From: Ochotona curzoniae
Lineage: Eukaryota; Chordata; Mammalia; Lagomorpha; Ochotonidae
Assembly: GCF_017591425.1 (NCBI RefSeq)
Contig: NW_024465746.1
Span: forward strand, 868,001 to 932,000
DNA: 64,000 nt
Direction of reading: 5' to 3'
Below, one piece after another: positions 13,301-25,400 of this stretch; positions within the stretch are counted from its first letter, which is position 1, and each line of letters opens with the position of its first letter. The notes beneath the pieces were generated by a model that was not told the DNA's origin, made no database searches, and saw nothing but the letters and a program-made list of their open reading frames with translations. The translations under genes and the position numbers were made by a program.

Positions 13301-16300
13301 GGGATTCTTAAGCTGGCTTGAGAAATAAGGAGGAAGAGAAGGAAACAGAAGGGAAAGAGGAAGAGAATCACAGAGAAATTGAAAGTACAGATGATGGAGC
13401 AAGAGCTCTGCCCAACCTTTTCCAGATCTGCTGGCAGAAACACCATCCCCACACCCGTTTCTTCTTAGTGTGCAGAACTGTAATCTGAACTCACTTATTT
13501 TGAATTTTTTCCCTCACAATATGACCGTGATAGGGCCAGGTGAACAATGCTTAGCTGCAGTCTAATCTGTGGAACAAGGCTGAAGGCATTTGTGGCCTTT
13601 GATATCATAGAAAACATGAACCATTTTCCCTTCTTGGCTTCCAGAAGTTGTAGTGTCTGGTTCACTCCCCAGGAAAGGCTATGTCTTGTTCACTCACTAG
13701 GAAATGGCTTCTAGAAGGGACCTTGCTGACTCCCACACCTGTTCAGGAAACTTCTGTCAGATTCTAGAAAGGAACTGTCTGTTGTCCAAACCTTGATGCG
13801 GTGGTGCTGTCCTCAACAGGAGCCATCTTGGAAGCTTCCGGAACAAGCCGGAAGCTACAGATTCTGTGTATGCTACGTCTTTCCTCGTTTATACATGCAC
13901 AGGACGTCTCGCTTAATGAAGCTCTCTCTACACTGTAGCTTTTGCCACTTGGGGTGTGAGAGCTAAATGAACACAAGGTTTTTAAATTCCTCTTCACAAT
14001 TTCACAGATAGAAGATTCGTTCTAATCATGGATCTTAACAATCTCAGCACAGACTAAGCTTTTTCCTTACAAAATCAAGAACTTTCACCTTTTGCTCTGA
14101 AAAGATCCTTTTTCTGGCTTCTCTCTGGTATATCCTGATTGCCAATGTCACTATTCAACTGCTTTGGGGTTGTTTTTAAGTAAAATAAGGCTTATTCAAA
14201 CATACCACTGCATTCGATCTGATCGTGGGGCCAACTTCTGCATGACTGATGGGTGGGTAATGTATACGGTGTGGATACATCAAACAAAGGCATGGTTCAA
14301 GTCCAGGATGAGACAGGACGGCTCCACGCTGCTGAGTCCAGGGCACAATGTAAGCATTCTAGCTGCTTATTTCCTGAAGATTTCAGTTAATATTTTCAGA
14401 ACGTGCTTGGCCGTGTGTACAGGAAGGGCATGTCATGAGGAACTCCTTGGAGTCACGTTTTTTAGGGGAAAGCGATGAATAACAACACAAGCACTAATTT
14501 GTCCTGTGTTCCTAACTTTCCTCTAGAGGGGCTGAACTTTTCCAGGCCACAATTGTAAAAGCTGTCAAGGCAAGAATCGAGGAAGAGAAAAAATCCATGG
14601 ATCAGCTAAAAAGACAGTAAGAATGCTTTCTTGTTTGTTTGCGCTCATTCTCCTTTAGTTCTTTTCTGATCCCTGTGACTACATTTCAACTCTCAGCTCT
14701 TGGGGCTCAACACACCCCTGGAAAACCTATTTGTGTTCACAGTAACCCAGGCATTTACCTTCGTGTCAGGATGATTGCTTCACCTGCTAGACTGAAGATG
14801 AACGTTGGGTTTTTTTAAATGCTTTATTTATTAAATCAAGGCAAACATGTGGTATCTAACCTTTTGGGATTCGCTCATTTCCCTTAGCATTATAGTTTCC
14901 AGTTGTGCCCATTTAGCCACAAAGAACTGCATTTTGTTTTTTTTAATAGCTGAGTAGTATTCCATGGAGTAGATGAACCAAAGCTTTCTTATCCAATCTT
15001 CTGCTGATGGGCATTTCGGTTGCTTCCATGTTTTTGCAATTACTGATTGTGCTGCCCCAGCGCCTATAAAACTGTACTACATAATACAATGTAAGCAACA
15101 ATAAAAAAAAGAAAAAATAAATAAATAAATAAATAAATGCTTTATTTATTTACTGTTTTAAATTTAAAAGACATATTATACAGAGTGAGAAGAGGAGAGA
15201 TTCCACCCACTGGTCACTTACCATCTTCACAACCATGATAGCTAAGCATGTCTGAAGTCAGGGTCCTGGAGCTTCTTCCATGTCTCCCACATGGGTGTAA
15301 GGACCCAAAGACTTGAACCATTCTCTGCTGCTTTCATAGGCCATAAGCAAGGAGCTGAATAAGAGGTGGAGCATCTGGGACCAGAACTAGCACCCAAATG
15401 GGATGCTGGCACCACAGACAGAGGACTAGCCTGACATGCCACTGCGACAGCCCCAAGGGAAGTGGTTTAGCAGAAAGATACCTCCGACACTATTGTATTG
15501 GAAACCATCTTGAATAGTACCGGGGACAAATTTCTAGTTCACTTACTTAATCTCGAACCTTCAACAGGTCATTTAGCTTATCTGAATCACAATTACCTGT
15601 GTTTAAACCAGGGATCATAACTCTATGTTCCTAGATTTTGGTAAAAGTTCATGAATTAGGCAAGATCTCACCCAGATTCAGGCACCTGAGCTAAATTTTG
15701 AAAGTTAAAGGAATAGAAGTGAGCCAACTTTGGGTACATGTTTTGAGATGCTATAACCCAGTCTCTGGGAGGAAACAGACAGCCTCTGATACTAACGGAT
15801 GGAAAGCTCATATGAGTAGAGACAGCACTGAGAATACAATCCATGGCAGGCATCTGGTCCAGTGGTGAAAACGCCGCCTTGGGCGCCTGTGTCCTGTACC
15901 AGGTATCTGGGTTCAAGTCTCAGCTGCATGCTCAATTCCAAGTTCCTGCCTTGGTTCCCCCATGGAAACAGTAGGTTGTGATGCAGAGTCCCTGCCAGCC
16001 CAGGCTGAGCTGCTTGGGCTGGCTTAACCTCAACTGTGCAGAGCAGTTTTGGGGCGGTAGGTAGGCCAGTAGATCAAAGCATTCTCTTTCCCAGTCTCTA
16101 TTTCTCTCAGGTTCTTAATTAATGTTCATAAAGGCTTTCTATTAAAAAGTGGAAAAAAGGGACTGGTATTGTTCTGTTTTGGATAAAACTGCTGGCGGTG
16201 ATGCCAGCATCCCATAGGGGCACCTGTTGGTGTCCTACTTGTTCTGCTTCTGATCCAGCTCTCGGCTAATACCCTGGGGAGAGCAGCAAAAGATGGACCC

Positions 16301-16446
16301 AATCTTTTGGTCTCTGCCGTTTGCATGGGAGACTCAGATGAAGTCTGGTTTCCTAGCGTGGGCCTGGTTCGGGAACTGCTGTTGAGTCCGTCTGGGGAGT
16401 AAGCCAGCAGATGAAAGATCTCTTGTGGTGTGCCTTTCCCTCACCT

Positions 16447-16478
<32 letters not shown>

Positions 16479-19400
16479 TGTGTAACTCTCACTTTCAAAC
16501 AGTAAGTAAACTCTCACAAAGAAAACAAATGAAAACGGTGGAAGGGCTGTGCTGTGGCATACGGGGTTAAGCTGCTACCTGTGTCGCCAGCATCCCAATG
16601 GGTGCCGATTGGAGTCCCTTCTGCCCCACTTCCAGTACAACTCCCTGAAAATGTGCCTGAGAAAGCAGCAGAGGATGGCCCGAATCCCTGGGCCCTGCGC
16701 CCACATGGGAGACTTGGAAGAAGTTCCTGGCTGAGCTTCACATAGGCCCAGCTCCATTCATTGCTGCCATTTAGGAAGTGAACCAGCAAATGGGAAATTC
16801 TGTTTCCCTCCCTCCCTTGCATCGCTATTTTTCCCTCTCTCCTTTCCTTTTTCCCTCCTTCCCTCCATTCTTCCCTCCTTCCTATTGCTAACTCTGCTTT
16901 TTCATAAATAAATAAATCCTAAGATCAAAGAAGCAAAAGTCATGTTCCTTATATTCAGTTCAAAACTTTTTCCCACCGCACCATTCGGGATGGAGTGAGG
17001 CATAAATGGATGCCATCACAGAAATTTGAAAATTTCATCGAAAGGAGTTTTCTCAGAGTAAAATTTCCAGGAGTGAATACAGCCTCTAAGAACTGGTGAC
17101 ATGTCATATGCGGAAAGCAGGGTTACAATCGAATAGCTATGGAATTCAAAACTTCAACCCCAAGCTAATGCAGTTCACCTGCTTGTCAGGAACATTCCAG
17201 TTCCCTAGGGCAGCCTCATCATTCCTTACTAACCTCCATCCCAAGCCTTCTACCCCAAGCAGAAATATTTCTTAGTAGAGATTTGAGTACTATAGTTTTA
17301 CCACCTTTGCAAAGGTGTAAATCTACATACAAAATATAATGCAAATGCAGTGTGACTGGTTGCTACTATTGCTCTTTCGAGCCATCCAGATCAGATCTAG
17401 AGGAATATCAAATTTGGATTGACATTTAAAACATGTTCTCTCTTTTTCTATTTATTTAAGAACACAAAACTCACGTAATAAAGCACTTATAGTTCTTTAC
17501 TATTATTATTATTATTGCAATTTTTTTTTAATTTTTGGATGATATTTACATAGTTGATTAGGGCGGGAAAGGTCAAGGATTAGATGAAAGTGGGCAAGAC
17601 CATTGTCTACAAATTTCCTTTTTCTTCTTCCTGTATCTGGAGGAGTGGAGGATACAGTGAGAGAGCATCCCCAGCCTCCCCAGTACCTGATATCATCTCA
17701 GGGTCCTTGTTGTGTAGCATGCTTTGAGAGTTCCACTCAAGTGGTTTTGATAGTTCTTAGATGCTGTTGATACCACTGCTCCAAGGATGAGGAAATTCTT
17801 CTGAGATCAATTGGCTGACATAGTCTGTCTCAGATTCTCCATTCACCCAGAAGTTTGCTGTCAAGTTTCAGTGGAGCAGTTGATCGATTTGTTCTGCCCT
17901 GCTTCCTCTGCAAACCAACAGGTGCTGCAGTCCAGCCCTGCCCTGCCCACCACACGTTCAGCTCTCACATACACTGGGGAGGGAGAGGGAAGCTGTAGCC
18001 CAGTCAGAGCAACCCTCAATAACCCCCACTGGACCAGTCCCCAGCTCTGGTTTCTGTGCCTTCCAGAGTGTGCAGTGGACGGGTCAAGTCTGTCCCATAT
18101 CCCATTCAGCTCTCATACACATCATTGGACACTGAAGCCTAATTCAATCCAACTGACTCCACCCTCTAGTCCACACCCATACCAGTGGATGCCACCTGTC
18201 CATCCAGGCCCAACCCCAGTCCTGGTTCCCATGCTCACCAGTGAGAGTTGCAACCCATCAGAGAGGTACTCATAGCCTCCCCAATGGACCAATTCCCTAC
18301 CCCAGATCTTGCACTCTCCAGTTGGTTCTGCAGTCTAGCTAGACAGGACTTGCCCCTAGTCCCAACTTACCAGCTGCTGCTGCAGCAAAGCCCAACTCTC
18401 CTTCCCTTACTTCAGCTCATGCCTGCACCAGTGGATACAATCAGTTAGCCTAGCCTCACTCTGTCCCCTAACCCAGCTGACATGCAGGTCAACAGGTGCT
18501 GTAACCCTGCGCACCTTGGTCTGCCCCCAGTCCCAGCTCTCATGCTCACCATCAGGGGCAGTGACCCTGCAAAGGAGTCCCCACTACTCCCCTACCAGAT
18601 TCACACACCTCCTCTCATCTTGTGTGTGCTGTTGGGTGCTGCAGTCCAGTCTGGCATGGTCTGACTCACCTCAGCATTTGCAGACTGGTATTGTAGCCTA
18701 GCTTGGCCCGATCTGCTCCCATTCCAGCTCGTGCTGGTGGGTTCTGCCACCCAACCCGGCACAGTCAACCCCTATTCCTAGCCCTAATGTGAACTGGCTG
18801 GTGATATGGCCAGACCCAGCCTATGCTGCACCCCATCCTGGTTCTCAGACCTACCAGTAGGTGTTATGAACTGGTGCAGGCTGGCCCACTGCCGGACCTG
18901 AGCTACACGTGTGATCTGGTCTGGTCTGAGCTGCTCATCAGCTACAGGGGAGGTACTTATTCTTCATAATAAGCTACATTCAGACTGGCTACGTAAGACA
19001 CGAGTCTTATGTCTTTTTAATTCTCATGTGTTACAAAGTACATTGGAATTCTTCGTCCATGTTTAGTTCTGTAGCTACGGTATCCATCCACATACGACTG
19101 TGTGACTACTGCAAATGTGCCCTTCTCTCTGATGCTATTTTGTCTTACAGGATGGATCGCATAAAGGCCAGGCAACAGAAATACAAAAAGGGTAAGGAGA
19201 GGATGCTGAGCTTGACCCAGGAATCGGGGGAAGGCCAGGACATCCAAAAGCTCTCTGAAGAAGATGATGAAAGTACGTTAAGGTGTTTTCCACTTACTCG
19301 AGTACAGTGAAAAACAGCATGATGTTGGGAAGGACTGTAACATAGCATGCCTCTCCATCCTGCAATATTAGCCCTGTGTTTCCTTTTAACTTAGTGAGGT

Positions 19401-22400
19401 TCCCTTTCCCGTTACGAGTGACAGATGTATGTTGTTTCATCAAGCACGTTTTTAGTGACTCAGTCACTTTATAAAAAGCCAGGCTTCAGCAAGACAGGTA
19501 TATGAAACATGTCATCTCGTTTTGACTCACTTCTTTTTTTTTTTAAGAAACTTGACATGATTTTTCTCAGAGTGTTTGCTTAAGGAGAGGATATTTTGGA
19601 TATGTGATTTCTGTAAATGTTTATGACAGTGGAGTGATGTGTATTTTATGTAGTGCCTGATCTGTGTAGCTGAGATCTTCCATTTTCCCCTGTTTTAGTG
19701 GAGAAATTCAGTCTATGCATAGACTGTGTAATTGTAGAATTGTTATACACAATGGAAGTTTAGAAGAAGCTTACGTGCTTTTCCCTTTAAAAGAGATAAA
19801 CCATGTTTGATGTTTTCTCTAAATATAGTATTTGTTCATCACCCATAAATTTGTATTTTCTAACCAAGTATTAAAACAATGACAAGAAAATTTTCTAATT
19901 ACTATAATCAATGAATGTCAGTCAGCAATTCGCGCCTACGTGGTCTATAAAGTTTGAGCAATACTTCTTTTCTGTTAATTCAGTATGAGATGCTTTTTGG
20001 TCAGGTAGTCCCTTCATTTTTCGATTGCTTTATATACACTCAGTCTCTAAGAAGAAACTGAAGGCACAGCATACTGTGAGAAGAGTTAGCACTTCGAAAT
20101 TGACTGTTAATACCGGTGTGCTTTTCAAGTTCAATATAGTTCCTTCTCCTGACCTCTGATGTACTTGTAGCAATTTATTTGGACTTAAATTGAGTTGTTA
20201 AAGCGTGGTTTTCAAAATTTGTTCTCTCGCTTTATAAGAATTAATATTTGGACATATTTCATTTTAGGAGAAGCAGACAAACAGAAAGCCAAGGGCAAAA
20301 AAAAGCAGTGGTGGCGGCCTTGGGTTGATCATGCTTCCAGTAGGTTTCCTCGATCCTCTTACAATCTCATCGACTTTAACCCTTATATCCTTGACCAGAA
20401 TTCAGGCACTCCCATGACCTGTGTGTCCCATGCATGGTTTGACCCTTGTGACTTGATAGAGGGGTTGGAGTGTAGGAAAATTGCAATGTCCGTGGGTCTC
20501 TGGGTCCCAGGAACTGATTCTTGCAGAGAAACCAATTTGATAACCCTACTGGTAGATGTCAATCAAGAACATGGCTTATGAACTCCTCAGGATGGATGAA
20601 GAAAGGGGAGAAGAATTATCACTGTATTCCATTCTGAGGTTTAGAGCTCCACTAACACTTTTGTTTTATTGCTGAAAACATTTCCACCTTCAGTTTGGGC
20701 TTCTCCCACTCAGATCCAGGAGGGTTGTCCTAAAGGATCTGTCCGTATAAGTGCAGTGAGCATCCCTTCCCTTCAAGGCCACAACTTTGAGTTGGCTCAT
20801 TTTTCTTTTGTTTGCTTGTATTGAAGGTGTTTTGGCAAGTCATTATATATCAAGATAAGAAATCATGTTTGCACCTTATCTCCTCCCCAAGCATAAAAAA
20901 AAAGTCTCTAAAATATAGTGCAAATCTTTGTGTCTAGCGTGACTTCTTCTCTCTGATGATCAGGAAGAACCAAGCTGAGAAACAATTGTGAGAAACAAAG
21001 CTTGACATTCACACAAAGCATGATCTGGTTCCTGATGGAACTCAGTGTCTCTGTTTGCTTTGCCTATTAGTACAAGAAATGTCACCATGGCTAGGTGATG
21101 ACGTTATAATGCAGTATCCCATTTCAATCTAGCCCCCTTTGAATTTCGTAGACTACAGAATAAGAATTGTTTTTCAAATGACTTGTAATGTCTTGTGTTT
21201 TGCCTCTGATCCCGTGTCTCTGTAACTGTAGGCTACCTGCTCAGGTGTGACATCTCACCAAGATGCCTGCCATCACTCAGCCAGGTGGATTCTCACAGTG
21301 GGAGATTCTGAATCACGAGAAAATAAACTGCTATTTAGCCCTAACTCTTAATGTTTTCTGAAATTGATAAGGCAGTTAAGTGAAACAGTATTTTAGATTT
21401 GCACGGTAACTGGATATAATTCAGTTCAATTTCCAGTAGTGAAGGCTAGCATTATGACGAAAATAAACTCAAACCCATGAGTTAATAAGACTTTGATTGA
21501 CATCTCTGTCCACTTCCCAGGACAAAAATTCAAGTTGAAATTCAGTTTCACTCCTGGGTTTATTGTTTATGATATAAATCAAACTAACAACCTGACAATG
21601 AGGTGCACTGGCTGCCTGGTTCTATCAAGTCACAAGGAAACTATGCCTTTTTCTGTTGGTAAAGGTCCTTTGCTAGTTTAAAGTGACCTATCCATTTCAA
21701 AATCATGTTGTATTTGATGTTTTGTATTTTACCTGGAAAAAATTCCCATTGCAATCATGGTGGTTGTCCTTCCTTTTTGAAACATTGCATTTTTTCAAGG
21801 AATTGGATATGGTCTTTGATGACAAGTTGGTAATAACATAAAGAACTATTTGTGAATATTATTGATGTTAGATTTTTCTTACTCATTTCACCCTCATTAT
21901 ATTAAATTTTTGAAGACTGGTATTAAAGTAAATATGCCTTGTTACAATACCTTATGATGCAATAATGCAGAAATGTGTGTAATTCATGGTTTGGAATCAT
22001 ATCCTGACTATAATATTACATTTTTTTTCTGCAAAATGAATTTTTACGAGATGTTGAGGAATGAAAGGAGACGTATGGTGAGCTCCAGAGCCGATCTTTA
22101 GAGCTGGGAATATTTTGTTAATGTCTTATTGTTTTTGAGTGAGTAGGTTTTCAACAGATTTCTTGGAGATGCTGGGTATAAAAATCAAGTGCAGTTGTTC
22201 AACCCATGTGTGCATCTGTTGACATCACAATCATGTTATTATGTCGTTGATATTACTGGTGAAAAGCAGCAAAGATAGTAGCCTGACTTATAGGCACTAA
22301 ATCTCCTCCTTCCATTCCTACGTACGCACATACGCTTGCATTATTGCTGTTCAATGATACCTTCCGTTCAGTACGCTCCTCTAGCAGTCCAGCCGAGCCA

Positions 22401-25400
22401 TGCTTTGTCAGCAGCTGTTTGAAGTGAAGAGCCAAGTTTCTGAGGATGCACAAGGTGGCATTTAGAAGTGAATGTATTTCAGCATCACTTCAACATTCAC
22501 AGCATGTAAATGGACACAGGCTAGAGGCAGGCCTCCATCGCAAACATCAGCAGAGCTGCTCCACCACTGTTGTGTCTTACTTTTATCTTGACACTATGTG
22601 CTAAAGAAATGAGACATCTTTTGATAAGTTCCTTTTTTCAATGTGCAAACTCCATTTGCTCACCTGTAGATTGGTGACGCTTCCAATGCTAGTATCAGTG
22701 TTGATGTGAAAACTGGGTTCAAGCACGTGAGCTATAGAAGGTATGATTGAATGCCACTTAAGCTACTGTTGATTTTAGGGCTTATAATGAGGGTAGAATG
22801 TGCTATTATGTTACTGCTCTGTGGTTTTTTTACAGATAATTATACCACATAGAACCCACATGACTTTGTCGCAAATGTCTTAGCTTCCGTGAAGGCATTA
22901 CTTTTATGGTCATCCTCACTATCAAATGTAATGCTGTTAACTTTGGTTTGTTCTCGCTTATTCTACCCTATGCTGTATTGCATTCTTTCCTCAGGCCTGG
23001 ACCCAGTACTCTGGGCCTGTTTTGTTTTGTTTTTTTCATCAAAACAGAAATAACAAATTACAGTGTTTCTGTTCAAGGATATAAGGCCCAATTCATTACT
23101 CTGCATCTTCATGAATGGACACTTCCAATTTGTCTAAAATCGTGGGCAAAATTACTTAATTTTTTTTATCATGTTTAATAATAGCCAAGCAACTAACTAA
23201 ACAAGCCAAGGTTTCCTGTTTTAACGTGAGAATCCAAAAGATAATTTAAGATGTCACATCCTGTTACCCAAAAGATGCCTCATCATTTGCCAGTCCAAAT
23301 ATGATTTTGAATGTCTGACGATGTTTCCTTAAACAATGGTACAGTTCCCGTCACATCAGAGTACACGCTGGGTCTCTGTTTTCTGCCGAAACAATGAGGA
23401 AACAGACCGTGATTGAACTTCTGAAATTTCTTTCACTCTGGATTCCCAATTGACACAGGCAATACATTCTTCCAGGGAAAGCAGCAGACAAGGCATAGGC
23501 AATCTGTACCATTGCACTGCGTGTCTTGTGGTCTGCAGAACTCTCCTCGGATTTCATGAGCGAGTGGAGAGCCACTGGTTGACCAGAAGTCTCACAGTGC
23601 TAAGCCACATGCAGCTTTGTTACATTCCTCCTTCTTGTTCCATAGCTACATGTAGATGCAGCCAGAGCAGCGGTGTGTTTGTCATTGCCATGTTTTGTTG
23701 TATTTTGCTTTTAATATTACCTGACCGTATCGTCCTCGTGGCCGTGTGTGTGTTTCCTTTTTTGTTCAACTCTTTCATGTGTCTTGTCATTGATGTCATG
23801 TCTCTTGTGTTCCATGTGGGGAGCCAGGTCTGCACAGTATAAAGTGAAGTAGAAGGTTGGTAGCCCTGACCTTGGTCCTGAATCACCCTGATGGATTTAT
23901 CCATGAAAAAGTTGGGACCCATTCAGACCGTGCCAAATCCTCCACTTCACTTTGGCCTTGTTTAAAAGATCAGCATTGCTGAATTGTGAAACAATCTTTC
24001 AGTTATTTTGGCCCTTGTGGTAGCAAAACTAGTCACTGTGGAGTTTATCTGATACATCTGAAAATTTACAGTGAAGCAAGGAACAACAACAAAAAGGTCA
24101 AGTCCATGGTGGCCAATTCTCTTTCATGACCTAAGACAAGGCTTCATGCTCTGTGGACCCAATCGTGCCAACACCATTTAGTAATATCCTAAAATGGGTC
24201 CTATTGATTCTTGATTTTTTTTTTCCACCCGCCAACTACTCCGCTGTGATCTTTGTGTAAACAATATGTATTTCATTAGGGGGCATTTTATTAGCAAGCC
24301 CCCCGTTGATCTCATGCTTCTTTCAAAGGAATAAGCAAATATTTTGTTTTACTTAGTGGTCAGGAGTGGAGATTATTATTTGTTTGAAACGGATAGTGAA
24401 GAAGAGGAAGAGGAAGAACTGAAAAAGGAAGATGAAGAACCTCCACGGAAGTCAGCATTCCAGGTAATCTTGGGATTCAGAAAAATTATGTTCTTCTCTG
24501 GTTCGGACGGGTTTGTGTCCTGACTAGTCTTAACGGCCGGCCGAGGTCTCTTGTCCAGCACTCACACGTGTTAGCTCTCAGAGGCCACTGACCCACATCT
24601 GAACTTGTTTACTTCGATTAAAATAATGTCTTTTAGTGGCAAGAGCTTCGTATTTTTATTGAAAGCTTTGGGGTGTCGCAATAGACATGTTTGCATTATG
24701 TAGATTAAAATGAAATGCAGCATCTGCCTCATTTTGATGCAAATGATGATTAAATGTTGCTTCAAAGTTTTGAAAATCAGCAGCATGTTTATTGCTAAAG
24801 CCTTGAGAATTCACTGACAGGAGCCTAAAACATACCCAGCTCGGTTCTGAGCTGTCTGCTCCTGGCACTCTCCTTCCCCACCGCAGCTCATCAGCCTCAG
24901 GCAGTGTCCTCGGGGAATGTGTAAGCAACGCTGGTTAAAGATTACACGCAGGATGAAAGCATGGGCTGTATGTTTCTCCTGTGAACCACATGTTGGCGCT
25001 TTTATTTCCCATTGGCTATATTAAAGGCACAAGGAATGACAAGGCCAAAGTCAGCTTATAGGCAAGGCCTTCCCAATCCGTGCCATCGGTCTACTCCCGT
25101 CTTGTCCCACGAAGTTGAAAAACTCAGTCATTCCTAGAGACATTTTGGTCTGATGGTTTCTTACTGGCCCCGTGGTTCCCTAGTGACCGTGTTTGCGTGC
25201 ATGGGTGCTGGTTTGTCTAACACTAACGATTTAACCTGCTCATTTTTACACTAGTGGATTTTATTGTGAACACCACTCGTCGTGTGTCCAAGCAGTGAAC
25301 CTGACCTTCTTGGCTGTGTTTGATGAGTGACTGTCTTCTTTCTTCCTGACTTCGTCCCAGAGTACCCTTTATCCTAGCGTCAATGACCAGCACATTTTAA

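Larger units (their letters stand above)
14617..19150 (+). other. PIEZO2: Intron between exons 7 and 8
   Basis: Repeat-rich: an L1 3'-end fragment, one reverse CSINE, three + strand CSINEs in a row, then a 1.4-kb pyrimidine-rich repetitive block. About 170 nt of unique sequence precede exon 8. Confidence 0.75.

Noticed and set aside
17811..18275. 154-codon Pro/Ser-rich frame
   Set aside because: Lies in a degenerate repeat block; begins and ends without gene context.
24376..24561. Antisense Ser-rich frame
   Set aside because: Shadow of the poly-Glu part of exon 10.
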